A DNA stretch of 42,903 nucleotides from Kiritimatiellia bacterium (lineage in GTDB: Bacteria; Verrucomicrobiota; Kiritimatiellia; RZYC01), in contig JAQVYB010000013.1 of NCBI GenBank assembly GCA_028708815.1, positions 1-42,903 on the forward strand, read 5' to 3'. Below the pieces are notes generated by a model that saw nothing but the letters and a program-made list of their open reading frames with translations, was not told where the DNA came from and did no database searches. The position numbers and the translations under genes are program-made. The first letter of the stretch is position 1. Every line of letters starts with the position of its first letter. Positions 33,956 to 42,903 of this stretch are shown piece by piece.

Positions 33956-35662
33956 TTACGGTTCCGAAGTTTTCGCTACAGCGGTTTGCGGGTGGAGTCG
34001 CGCCAAAACATGCTCCATCACCCGGTGAATGCTGGTGGTTGCCGCAAACTGTTGGCAGGCTCGCATGCGCATGGCGTTTCCAACATCCTCGCGGGCGGAA
34101 GGCGAGATGACCAGTCCTTCAAGCCGCTTCGCGTAGGCATCGAGGTCACGCTCGGAGAGGGCGTGCGGTGGTCCGATCAATGCGGCGGCGATGCTTTCGG
34201 CATGGGCATTACCCCACTTCATGGCCACCACTGGAAGTCCACAGGCCATGGCTTCCATCACGCTCTGCGATCCACCTACGGGAAACTCACAGGCGTATAT
34301 ATTCAACGTTTTCAGGATGGCGGCGGGCATCAGATGGCGACCGACAAAGCGAACGCGGCCTTGCACGCCTTGCTGCTGAAAGCCTTTCATTTTGTCCGGA
34401 AGGGGGCCGCAACCGATCGGCACAAACCAAACACGGGGGTGCTTTTTCATCATTCCAGCGATCAGTTCCAGGTATTCCGACGAGAGGCGTTTATCCAAGT
34501 GGTTACTCAGGGTGCCAACCAGTATGGCGTCCTCCGGTATCCCCAGGCGGGAGCGGGACACCGGGGGTTGGCCGTCGATCACGTCAAAATCCACGCCTTT
34601 GGGCAGCACAATGCGCTCGCCGTCCGATGCGTCCCAATTGCTTTCACGTTCCAGATTTTCCGGGTTATCAACAAACATACAATCCAGACCCGCCCCATAA
34701 TAGCTGCTGCCGATATGGATCCCGGCCTTCACCGGAACGGCGGCGGCATAGGCTGCGATCCAGTCGATGGGACAGGCCATCCCGCTTTGAAAGAGAGCGA
34801 CATCCACCTGGTCGGCGTCCAGGCGCATGGCCAGTTGTCGACCGGTCTCGATGCAGGACCATTTTCTGGACATCAATACGACCGGCACATTCAATTGTTT
34901 CAACGCATTCATGGTGTGGGCCCCGGTGATTTCAGAGTGCCCGCTCACGCACCCGAACGGGAACCCCGGGTTCTCCCGGGCGGAGAGGTTTTCAGAGACA
35001 TACACACTCACCTGAAATTGATTTCGATCCAGATGACGGGCATATTGAATCACCCGTCGGGTATACGCCACCACGTGATCCACCAGATTCGGCACCACCA
35101 AGGCGACGCGAATAGATTCCGAAGAAGACCGTGGAGCCCGCCGCGTTTTTCTGGTCAATCCCGAGTCCATGGCGGCCACCGCATAGAGTTGGCCTGTTTC
35201 CCGCAGGATATTCGGAGATCGGATCAGTTCAAAACAGGCCAACCCATCGAGGATATAGGCGGCCGTCATGGCTTCCATCCCCAGGTTGGGGTATCCGAGA
35301 CGGAAGGCGTCCCGGGCAAAATGGTAACATTCCCAGGCAGCGGTTTGTTCCTGTCCGGTCTGCTGAGCCAACCAAACGATATTGGCAATCACCGGCAACG
35401 GAACGAGGCCGAACAGGCGTCGACTATTGATCAACTGAGTGAGGGCGGCCAGGGGCTCACCCTGCTGGTAGAGGGCCCCTGCACGAAATACAATACCCGC
35501 CACGCGCTTTTCATCGCTTTGCTGGATCAGGAGGCTTTGCGCAATGGATGCGAGATTGTGCCCCTCATATGAACGTATCAGATCATCCAGCAGGAGCAGT
35601 TGTGTTCCGGTCGCCATAGATACCCTTGCACCCTCTTCCCCTTCTTCGAAAACAAGCCTCAT
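33956..35662 (-). CDS. Glycosyltransferase (GT-B/GT4-like C-terminal half) downstream of fliD
   Basis: VALVVPNLVDHVVAYTRRVIQYARHLD; VGTLSNHLDKRLSSEYLELIAGM; FPVGGSQSVMEAMACGLPVVAMKWG. Start could be the internal MATGTQ. Confidence 0.8.
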   Translation of the reverse strand: MRLVFEEGEEGARVSMATGTQLLLLDDLIRSYEGHNLASIAQSLLIQQSDEKRVAGIVFRAGALYQQGEPLAALTQLINSRRLFGLVPLPVIANIVWLAQQTGQEQTAAWECYHFARDAFRLGYPNLGMEAMTAAYILDGLACFELIRSPNILRETGQLYAVAAMDSGLTRKTRRAPRSSSESIRVALVVPNLVDHVVAYTRRVIQYARHLDRNQFQVSVYVSENLSARENPGFPFGCVSGHSEITGAHTMNALKQLNVPVVLMSRKWSCIETGRQLAMRLDADQVDVALFQSGMACPIDWIAAYAAAVPVKAGIHIGSSYYGAGLDCMFVDNPENLERESNWDASDGERIVLPKGVDFDVIDGQPPVSRSRLGIPEDAILVGTLSNHLDKRLSSEYLELIAGMMKKHPRVWFVPIGCGPLPDKMKGFQQQGVQGRVRFVGRHLMPAAILKTLNIYACEFPVGGSQSVMEAMACGLPVVAMKWGNAHAESIAAALIGPPHALSERDLDAYAKRLEGLVISPSAREDVGNAMRMRACQQFAATTSIHRVMEHVLARLHPQTAVAKTSEP

Positions 35663-35707
35663 CCCATCACGAATGCGACGATCCCTTTACCCTGAAGACC
35701 CTGTTGG

Positions 35708-37180
35708 TTAACCGAAATTCGCCTCGAACCAATCCAGTTCGGAATTGAAGGTTGCTTCGGCTTCTTCCATAGCTGTGAAGGTTTCGATCAAGCGATCCTG
35801 ATAATCATCCAGGCTCTCCTCCTCCTCTGTGATTTTTTCCGAGATTTCGGTCAGTTTATCCTCGAGGGCGGCGATACGCCGGGCGATTTCGCCGGTGAGG
35901 GATTGGCTCATGGAGTTGGAATAGCTGTAGAAGTCGCTCGCCAGTCCGTGCACATATCCTTCGGTTGAATCATACACACCCCGGAACAGCTGGGCCGTCA
36001 CATCAAATTCATTTTCCAGCATGTAGTCCAGCTTGTCTTCATCACTGAGCACCAGCACATTGTCCTCGCCCGCCGTCCAGATACCAATATCCTCCAAACT
36101 GTCCGCAATGCCGGTCCTCCCATCATAGGTGTATGATGCATTGGTGGCGTTTAAATAGGGATACTTACTGGCCGTGGCCTGCAGGCGGATATTCCGCTCC
36201 ATCGCCGCCACCGAGCTATCATTATACAATTCCCCCAGCGCGGTGATCGATGCCCCGGATGAGGTTTCGCCGCTTAGCGGCTTTTGGGTAAAATACCGGA
36301 TCTTTTCGGCCAACGCATTGTACTTCTCCATATAGTCGAGAATGGCTGCCTTGGTGTCCTCTGTGTCGTGATTAACGGTTAACCGAACCGCAGACGTGGT
36401 GGTCTCCTCTTCCAAATCCAGGCTCACTCCGGTAATCACATCGCCAATCCCGGTGTTGCTGGAACGGGTCACGGCGATGCCGTTCACGGTAAAGGAGGAA
36501 TCCATGGCCTCCACCAACTCATTCACAAACCCCCCGGACGAATTCAGGACCCCTATACTTTCGAGCGGGCCTCCGATCACATCCGACATGTTTATTTCGG
36601 TGGATCCCGTATTCTCCCGGGAGACCACCAGCCGCCCGTCCAGAATCGACGCAGATACTCTATTCGCCGCACTCATGGACGTGGCTGCCGTATTGATTTT
36701 TCCGACCAGCGTATTCAACGTTTCCGTGGATCCAATGGTTACAGTTTGCCCTTCAATGGTGAATGACGCCCCTTCGGAAAGGATCCCGGAGGCCACGAGA
36801 TCGGTATTGGCCGTGCCGCCCGGAACCAGGTCGGACGCCTTACTGCCCCCCACGCTCTGGGACTGCGCCAGATTGTCAATCAGGATGGTATAGACATTCG
36901 GTACAGCCGAGGAGGAGGCTGTGGCCGTCAATTTTGTTTCATCCGACGAGGTAGCGGCCATCAGGTTCCAGGTTTCCCACTCTCGCAAGGTATCCAGAGA
37001 ATCTGTCAAATCGCTCGATAATGTGGCGATTTCATTCCATGCCTCCAAATCATAATTGACCTCCGTCTGTTCTTCCTCAAACGAGGTCAGGGTATAGCCA
37101 CGCGCCGCCACCAGTTTGGCAATGGTGTCCTCAATATCGATTTTCGATTGCAACCCGGAAATGGTAACTGTTCCCGACAT
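35708..37180 (-). CDS. fliD: Flagellar filament capping protein / hook-associated protein 2
   Basis: MSGTVTISGLQSKIDIEDTIAKLV; EKYNALAEKIRYFTQ; C-terminal TEISEKITEEEESLDDYQDRLIETFTAMEEAEATFNSELDWFEANFG. Confidence 0.92.
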   Translation of the reverse strand: MSGTVTISGLQSKIDIEDTIAKLVAARGYTLTSFEEEQTEVNYDLEAWNEIATLSSDLTDSLDTLREWETWNLMAATSSDETKLTATASSSAVPNVYTILIDNLAQSQSVGGSKASDLVPGGTANTDLVASGILSEGASFTIEGQTVTIGSTETLNTLVGKINTAATSMSAANRVSASILDGRLVVSRENTGSTEINMSDVIGGPLESIGVLNSSGGFVNELVEAMDSSFTVNGIAVTRSSNTGIGDVITGVSLDLEEETTTSAVRLTVNHDTEDTKAAILDYMEKYNALAEKIRYFTQKPLSGETSSGASITALGELYNDSSVAAMERNIRLQATASKYPYLNATNASYTYDGRTGIADSLEDIGIWTAGEDNVLVLSDEDKLDYMLENEFDVTAQLFRGVYDSTEGYVHGLASDFYSYSNSMSQSLTGEIARRIAALEDKLTEISEKITEEEESLDDYQDRLIETFTAMEEAEATFNSELDWFEANFG

Positions 37181-37332
37181 GACCTTTTCCTTTCAGCCCG
37201 TTCACATTAAATCCGCAGTCACTTCACCTCATCAACGGCATCTTCTGCCGCCAGGTGTTGCCCACTCACTCATTAGCGGCATATAGCACCTGCTCCTCCG
37301 GGCCTCACGGCCATGTAGCAGGATCCTTGCCA

Positions 37333-37364
37333 CAAAAAAGAGTCCGACCGAATCGGCCGGACTC
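37333..37364 (-). terminator. Rho-independent terminator after flagellin gene
   Basis: Minus strand GAGTCCGGCC-GATTC-GGTCGGACTC (10-bp stem with one G-U) followed by TTTTTT. Confidence 0.92.
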
Positions 37365-37391
37365 TCAGAGAAAGGAAGTGCTTCAGAACGC

Positions 37392-38354
37392 TTATCCGAG
37401 CATCTGCAACACGCCCTGCGGCAAGGCATTGGCCTGAGCCAGCATCGCGGTACCCACCTGCACCAAAATCTGGTACTTCGAGTACTGCGTGGTTTCATAG
37501 GCCACGTCCACATCGCGAATCCGACTTTCCGTGGCACGCGCATTCTCTTCGTAGCTGCGCAGGCCGCTCAGGGTCTGCTCCATACGCCGAAGTTCCGCAC
37601 CAAGGACCGCTCGTTTCGAGCTGATATAGTCAATGGCAATATTCATTTTGTCTACGGCACCCTGGGCAACCGACTGCGTGGAAATGCTGAGATTCGCACC
37701 GCAGATCACACTGGCCCAGCGTACCGCCCTGGCACCCGTACCGGAACCAAGCAGCGTCATATTGACCGAACCATAGCTGTAGTTCACGTAAGAGCCGATC
37801 ACGGCAAAATTGGTCGCCGTCAGATTCAGTTCATCCTCCTTAAACACCATATTGCTGTCCGGACCGACCTGCAGGTAGACGCTGCCCGCCTCCACCCCAT
37901 CACCCGTCATGGTGGCCACGCCATTGCCGCCGCGGAACAGATACAGGCTGTTGAACTTGCCTGCCGCCGTCGCACCGCTGGTGATGCGCGTGATTTCCTT
38001 CTGCATCTGGCCAAACTCCTTCTGCAGATTATCACGGTCCACCTGGCTCTTGGTACCATCATTGGCCATCACGGCAAGTTCTGCCATACGGCCCATCATG
38101 TCGTGTATTTTCTGCATCCAGGAATCGGCTGTTTGCAGGTAATTGATCTTGTTTTCAACGTTGGATGCCGCTGCCGCCGTATTGCGATACTGCGTACGCA
38201 GGCGTTCGCTCATGGCGATACCGGAAGGATCATCGCCGGCATTGTTGATACGGAGTCCCGATGACAGCTTGGACATCGAGCTGCGCAAACTGGATACGTT
38301 TGCGTTGTAGTTTTTCCAAACAGAAAAGGCTGGAACGTTATTGTATACTTGCAT
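37392..38354 (-). CDS. fliC: Flagellin
   Basis: SSLRSSMSKLSSGLRINNAGDDPSGIAMSERLRTQYR N-terminus and ENARATESRIRDVDVAYETTQYSKYQILVQVGTAMLAQANALPQGVLQML C-terminus; SD AGGAGG before ATG. Confidence 0.97.
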   Translation of the reverse strand: MQVYNNVPAFSVWKNYNANVSSLRSSMSKLSSGLRINNAGDDPSGIAMSERLRTQYRNTAAAASNVENKINYLQTADSWMQKIHDMMGRMAELAVMANDGTKSQVDRDNLQKEFGQMQKEITRITSGATAAGKFNSLYLFRGGNGVATMTGDGVEAGSVYLQVGPDSNMVFKEDELNLTATNFAVIGSYVNYSYGSVNMTLLGSGTGARAVRWASVICGANLSISTQSVAQGAVDKMNIAIDYISSKRAVLGAELRRMEQTLSGLRSYEENARATESRIRDVDVAYETTQYSKYQILVQVGTAMLAQANALPQGVLQMLG

Positions 38355-38566
38355 GGTTATTCCTCCTTGAATAATTGCTTGTTTTTGTTTTTCATCATCT
38401 TGCGTCGTCCTTGACGCATAACCCGCTTCTTCCCTTCATCCCGACCTGCGAACCGGCGCGAATCAAACCGATTCCGACCGCAAACTCTTTCGCTCTTTCT
38501 CCTCCTTTCCTTTCCTCGCTGCCCAGTGCCCTCAGCGTATATTCTTACTTGTCCTTGCACTGATAC

Positions 38567-38593
38567 TGATCGGTTGCCGGAGAGAAAACTTAA
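38567..38593 (-). promoter_or_regulatory. Sigma28 (FliA)-type promoter for flagellin
   Basis: Minus strand TTAAGTTT-N11-ACCGATCA compared with consensus TAAAGTTT-N11-GCCGATAA. Confidence 0.75.
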
Positions 38594-38632
38594 CTTTTGC
38601 TCCATCACAGGAAAAAAAAGAGAAGGAGTATA

Positions 38633-38848
38633 ATGGGAAAATCCGCAAAAAAACGACCATTAATCGTTATCAGGGAACGAGATATATATTTTTTGGCCGG
38701 CGGTAAAACTTGCCTTTCCCCCGTGGAGGATTTCACGAGCGTATTCGCTATGGTTACCCGGGCGGAAGGGCGGGACAAAGCCCATCAGGCTGCTGGAGAA
38801 TATTTTGTATTTTTATTTAATTCCGGTTCGACTCCGTGTGTACTATAA
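38633..38848 (+). CDS. Small uncharacterised protein (71 aa, MGKSAKKRPLIVIRERDIYFLAGGK...)
   Basis: SD-like AGAAGGAG 5-6 nt before ATG; divergent from flagellin. Confidence 0.55.
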   Translation: MGKSAKKRPLIVIRERDIYFLAGGKTCLSPVEDFTSVFAMVTRAEGRDKAHQAAGEYFVFLFNSGSTPCVL

Positions 38849-38887
38849 ACGCTTACCACTGTTATGGAACCCCTGAAAGGATCTAAT

Positions 38888-40360
38888 ATGAAGGAAACCA
38901 TACTCCCCGGCCACGAACAGCAGTCCAGTGATATCAAGTGTTCCAGTTGCGGGCGCTTCGTGGGTGCATTAACCCGCTGCCCCCATTGCGGCGCACGGGT
39001 CAACAAGCGCTTGAGCGTACGGGCCACACGGTATGCCGCCATCTTTCTCTCCGTGGTCGGACTGGGCCTTCTCTATTGGATGGCCATTTCCCAGAAAATT
39101 CCCCTCATCAAAATCGGCGACATCACCCCCACCATGAACTTCGCCTACGTGCGCATCGAAGGTACAGTCACCAGCGACACCCGCATCTTCAAGGAAAGCG
39201 GCCTGGTTCGAAGTCTGCGTTTTGACATCCACGACGACACCGGGGAAATACCCGTCACCGCCTACCAAACGCAGGCCCGCGAACTCATTGAAAAAGGACT
39301 GGTTCCACGCCCGGGCGATCATATCTCCGTTGCCGGAAGCCTCAGCGTGGCCGCCGATGACCGCATTCTGCTTCGCATTCAGGTGGCCGACCAGGTATCC
39401 CTCGTTCAGGAAGAACTCGAGCGCACACCCATTAACGAACTGACCCCCGAAAGCGGTGCCGTACTGATTGAAGGCACCATTGTCAAAGTCATGGCCCCGC
39501 AGCCCGGCAAAAAACAACCCTGGTCTATCCTGATTGCCGACGACTCGGGAACAGCCAACCTCTCCTTCTGGGAAGATGTCTATGCCGATATTGAAAACAA
39601 GAACAAGCTCATTCAAGGGCAGAATATCCGGCTTCGCTCTTCCATAAAGCTGTATAAAGGGAAAATTCAGCTTGGTCTGGCGCGGGCTGCCGACCTGGAA
39701 TTTCTCGACACCGCGCTGACCACACCCACCCCCGTAAAAATGCTGCAGCGGGCGGACGATATCACCATTGAAGAAATCACCGCCGATATGAAGGGACGGA
39801 CCATTGAAACCGAGGGGCGAATCATCCAGTTCCAGGAATCCCCCACACCCGACAAAGTCCCCTCGCGCATCGTCCTTGAGGATGGCACCGCCACGGTAAC
39901 CATTGTTTACTGGGACAACGTCGCCCAGGAGCTGGGCGATAAAAAGCCGGAGGAAGGCATTCGCCTGCAGGTCCGTGGAGTGGTGGACGTATATAAGGAC
40001 ACCGTCCAGCTCAAAGTCAATTATGCCGATCAGTTGGAATTTTACCAAATGCCCCCCTCCAAACCAGAAGCCAAACCCGACATCACCCTCATTGGTGAGA
40101 TTGGAGAACCCGGCGAAGGGGAAGTGGTGACGGTTTCCGGGCGGCTGGGCGCACCGAAATCCATCAAAAGCGGCGTGATCTACCCCGTTAAAGACAAAAC
40201 CGGCGCCATTCAGATGCTCCTCTGGGATCGCAATATTCCCGGTGAATTCCGCGACAACCTGGTCACCGGAAAAACCGTCACGGTAACCGGGACTCTCAAG
40301 CTGTATAAGGGCGAACTCGAGATTATTCCCGAATCGAGCCACGCCATTCGTATTCACTGA
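38888..40360 (+). CDS. Zinc-ribbon, single-TM, multi-OB-fold protein
   Basis: CSSCGRFVGALTRCPHCG ribbon, TM AAIFLSVVGLGLLYWMAI, then repeated OB-type units (VRIEGTVTSDTRI, VLIEGTIVKVM, IETEGRIIQFQ, VTVSGRLGAPK; each ending LKLYKG/VDVYKD). Start set at MKETIL after GAAAGGATC. Confidence 0.78.
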   Translation: MKETILPGHEQQSSDIKCSSCGRFVGALTRCPHCGARVNKRLSVRATRYAAIFLSVVGLGLLYWMAISQKIPLIKIGDITPTMNFAYVRIEGTVTSDTRIFKESGLVRSLRFDIHDDTGEIPVTAYQTQARELIEKGLVPRPGDHISVAGSLSVAADDRILLRIQVADQVSLVQEELERTPINELTPESGAVLIEGTIVKVMAPQPGKKQPWSILIADDSGTANLSFWEDVYADIENKNKLIQGQNIRLRSSIKLYKGKIQLGLARAADLEFLDTALTTPTPVKMLQRADDITIEEITADMKGRTIETEGRIIQFQESPTPDKVPSRIVLEDGTATVTIVYWDNVAQELGDKKPEEGIRLQVRGVVDVYKDTVQLKVNYADQLEFYQMPPSKPEAKPDITLIGEIGEPGEGEVVTVSGRLGAPKSIKSGVIYPVKDKTGAIQMLLWDRNIPGEFRDNLVTGKTVTVTGTLKLYKGELEIIPESSHAIRIH

Positions 40361-40380
40361 TTTCTCATCCGGAGGCTGTT

Positions 40381-41715
40381 ATGAGCGCATTTTTTATTGT
40401 TTTGGCATCCACCTTGGTAGGCACCGTTCTTTCCTGCGTGCTCGCCTGCCTGCCCGGGCTGCACGTATACAACATCATGGGCCTGCTGGTTATGTTCATC
40501 TACCTGCTGGCCGACTACCAGATCATACTGCCCCCCGAGGCCTACCTCCCCTTCATGGCCGGCATGATTGTCGGCTGGTCGATGCTCAACACCATCCCCG
40601 CCGTACTCCTCGGTGCGCCCGACGAAAGCGCCATCTTCACCGTGCTCCCCGGCCAGAAATACCTGATGTTCGGGCGCGGCTTTGAGGGGACCATGATGAC
40701 CGGCGTCGGCGGGCTGGCCGGCCTCTTCATCCTGATCTTCATCATGGCCCCGCTGGCCCCCATTCTCCTGCCCCTCCTGCAAAGCGTGTTGCGCCCCTAT
40801 ATGGGCGCCATCATTTGGGTCATTATCACCTTTATCATCATGTCCGAATGGCCCAAAGGAGGAAACACCGGGCCCGCCGGTTTCGCCAAATTTCTGGACG
40901 CCTGGAAGTCACTGGCGGCCGGCATTTTCACCTTTCTCCTGGCGGGATTCATGGGGTTCATTCTCCTCTATCGTTCACCCATCTCCACCGAAATGGCCTT
41001 TCAAAACATCATGCCGGCCTTTGTCGGACTCTTTGCCATTCCCTGGTGCCTGTTAAACATACTCAGCGCAGCCGATGTGCCGGAACAGCACATTGCCGAT
41101 TCGCTCGATGTGGACGCCGCCACCATTCTGCGCAGTGCCGCATCCGGCGGACTCGGCGGAAGTTTCGCCGCCTTTTTCCCGGTCGTCACCGGCGGTGTCG
41201 GGGGTCTCTTGGCCGGCCACGCCACCGCCCAGCGCGATGAGCGGGTATTCATCATGTCGCAGGGCGTATCCAAACTGATTTACTACACCGGTGCCTTCAT
41301 GTTTTTCTTTGTCCCCGGCCTTGGGCTGACCCGGGGCGGCGGGGCCTGGATTATGAAAGGCCTCTATACTCCGCAAACCTCCTATGACTACCTCATGATT
41401 CTCGGATCCATCGCCATTGCAGGCGGGATTTCCTACCTCATGATGGAACCGCTGACGCGGGGCGTCATTGTGTTGATCCGCAAATTCAATTACCGCCATA
41501 TCTCCCTGATTGCCCTGGGCATCATTGTCCTGCTCGTTTTTCTGGTGACCTCCTGGATCGGCCTGTTCATCATGCTCGTCGGCACCGGCATCGGGCTTCT
41601 ACCCGTTCTGTTCGCCTCGCGACGTCTGAATTGCCTCGGGATTCTGCTCCTGCCCATTGCCTGCAACATGTCGGGATTCGGTCCAACCATCGCCGCCTGG
41701 CTTCACCTGGTTTAA
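40381..41715 (+). CDS. TctA/DUF112-type membrane permease
   Basis: LVGTVLSCVLACLPGLHVYNIMG; GWSMLNTIPAVLLGAPDESAIFTVLPGQKYLMFGRGFEGTMMTGVGGLAGL. Confidence 0.8.
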   Translation: MSAFFIVLASTLVGTVLSCVLACLPGLHVYNIMGLLVMFIYLLADYQIILPPEAYLPFMAGMIVGWSMLNTIPAVLLGAPDESAIFTVLPGQKYLMFGRGFEGTMMTGVGGLAGLFILIFIMAPLAPILLPLLQSVLRPYMGAIIWVIITFIIMSEWPKGGNTGPAGFAKFLDAWKSLAAGIFTFLLAGFMGFILLYRSPISTEMAFQNIMPAFVGLFAIPWCLLNILSAADVPEQHIADSLDVDAATILRSAASGGLGGSFAAFFPVVTGGVGGLLAGHATAQRDERVFIMSQGVSKLIYYTGAFMFFFVPGLGLTRGGGAWIMKGLYTPQTSYDYLMILGSIAIAGGISYLMMEPLTRGVIVLIRKFNYRHISLIALGIIVLLVFLVTSWIGLFIMLVGTGIGLLPVLFASRRLNCLGILLLPIACNMSGFGPTIAAWLHLV

Positions 41716-41730
41716 AGAAAGGATGTTCGC

Positions 41731-42732
41731 ATGAAAGGTATCGCTCATTTTGCTTCCGGAGTAGCCGCTGCCACCTTCTTCCCCTGGACTTTGGCCGCGG
41801 CCCAGGAAGGCAATCCCATGTACTTCATCCTCGGTGGCGCCTTCGGCATCCTGCCCGACACCCTCGACTTCAAATTCTACCGCTTCTTTTACAAGCATGA
41901 GCTCTATATCGAGCCGGTACCCAACCAAACCACCCCGCAGGAAATTGCCGACCGGATAGCCGCCGGCGTCGCCCTCGCTATGGACAGAGAAAAAATGGTG
42001 CGCATCAAGCTCTCCACCATACGCCTCGGGGCCGACTACTGGCAGCAGTACACCGTGAAATTCGATGCCGAAAAACAGCAGGTTCTCGTAAAATTCGGGC
42101 CGGTCGTCAATACCGGCCAGGTCCCCGTCCCCGGCACCGAGCCCGAAAAAGGAGCCGTTGGCCGTGCCGCACTCCCCTGTCCCCTGCACATTACCTACGA
42201 TGCTTCTTCCAACGTGGACATCTTCGACGGACCGACCTTCGGATTCAAAAAAGACGACAAGAACGGCATGACCTTCCACTTTCTGCCCTGGCACCGCGAA
42301 TGGTCGCATGCCCTGACCATGGGCGTCTTTTTCGCCCTGCTTTTGCTGCCCTTCCTGGGTTGGCGGGCCGCCTTGGTCATCGTGGCCGCCTATTCCGCTC
42401 ACGTGCTGGAAGACCAGCTCGGGTTCATGGGCTCCAACCTCTTCTTTCCCTTCACCAAAACCAGAGCACAGGGTATTCACATCATGCGCTCCGGCGATTC
42501 CCTGCCCAACTTCACCACGGTTTGGCTCAGTTGCCTGCTCATGTTCTGGAACATGTACCGATTCCAGGCCGCACCACTCCACGCCATGGGCTTTTTCCAG
42601 ATTATCTTCTGGGGAGGGATCCTGCCTGTTGGATTCTTCTGGTTGGTGATGAAATGGCTCACCCGAAAAAACAAAGACGCCGGACACGAAACCATCGATA
42701 CCAGTGAATGGGAAGAGTCCGTCTCCGTTTAA
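41731..42732 (+). CDS. YdjM/DUF457-like membrane-bound metal-dependent hydrolase
   Basis: MKGIAHFASGVAAA; GAFGILPDTLDFKFYRFF; WHREWSHALTMGVFFALLLLPF; SAHVLEDQLGFMGSNLFFPF. Confidence 0.75.
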   Translation: MKGIAHFASGVAAATFFPWTLAAAQEGNPMYFILGGAFGILPDTLDFKFYRFFYKHELYIEPVPNQTTPQEIADRIAAGVALAMDREKMVRIKLSTIRLGADYWQQYTVKFDAEKQQVLVKFGPVVNTGQVPVPGTEPEKGAVGRAALPCPLHITYDASSNVDIFDGPTFGFKKDDKNGMTFHFLPWHREWSHALTMGVFFALLLLPFLGWRAALVIVAAYSAHVLEDQLGFMGSNLFFPFTKTRAQGIHIMRSGDSLPNFTTVWLSCLLMFWNMYRFQAAPLHAMGFFQIIFWGGILPVGFFWLVMKWLTRKNKDAGHETIDTSEWEESVSV

Positions 42733-42776
42733 ACGGCCGAATACCTCCGGATCCAGGCGTTTTTATGTGCCCCCCC

Positions 42777-42839
42777 CTAGCAGGCTGTCGGGCTTTGGCC
42801 CGCCATCCTGCCAGCTAACAACAGCGAATACGCTGTTGT
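42777..42839. repeat. Double-hairpin element, copy 2 (inverted relative to copy 1)
   Basis: CTAGCAGGCTGTCGGGC-TTTG-GCCCGCCATCCTGCCAGC then ACAACAGCG-AATA-CGCTGTTGT. Confidence 0.85.
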
Positions 42840-42903
42840 GTTTGAATATTCAGGATAGGCCTCTATACTCAACGCAGAGCAGTAAACAAAAGGATATCGT
42901 ATG

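Noticed and set aside
33893-35572. 559-aa plus-strand ORF opposite the glycosyltransferase
   Set aside because: Antisense shadow of the GT ORF; His/Gly-rich composition without family motifs.
38357-38608. 83-aa minus-strand ORF between the flagellin promoter and the flagellin gene
   Set aside because: Arg/Lys-rich with no motif, mostly inside the flagellin leader and starting upstream of the predicted transcript start; treated as leader sequence.
38969-40357. 462-aa antisense ORF over the OB-fold gene
   Set aside because: Opposite strand of a well-supported CDS; no recognisable motifs; open frame explained by GC-rich codon bias.
41599-42687. 362-aa minus-strand ORF
   Set aside because: Antisense shadow of the DUF457-like hydrolase gene.

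Overview
The window looks like a bacterial surface-polysaccharide and flagellin-glycosylation island, with almost all genes on the minus strand. Reading 5'->3' on that strand: a flagellin gene with a sigma28-like promoter, fliD and a glycosyltransferase lead in, followed by a GbsR/MarR-type regulator. Next is a cluster of four nucleotidyltransferase / HEPN / AbiEii toxin-antitoxin-like modules and an XPF/ERCC4-type nuclease, interleaved with a compact neuA-neuB pair. Then come an O-antigen ABC exporter (wzm/wzt, split by inserted cargo) and sugar-modifying genes: FkbM methyltransferase, two PLP aminotransferases, WbqC, formyltransferase, MBOAT plus SGNH-like partner, Gfo/Idh, and several GT2/GT4. 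Two DUF115/Maf-like proteins, a second neuA plus a neuB fused to a C-terminal TIM-barrel domain, and a Asp-box sialidase lipoprotein follow. The right end, by eye more GC-rich, carries a plus-strand three-gene unit (zinc-ribbon/multi-OB-fold membrane protein, TctA-like permease, YdjM/DUF457-like hydrolase). The most unusual signal is a family of 7-bp-period degenerate repeat arrays. They occur in several sequence flavours, sit at cassette boundaries, and in two genes run in frame into the coding sequence as heptapeptide repeats. Other repeat signals are a ~235-bp duplicated mosaic block rich in palindromes, an inverted pair of double-hairpin elements, and a decayed ISL3-type transposase fragment. 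All product calls come from reading motifs in the supplied translations; no database search was run.
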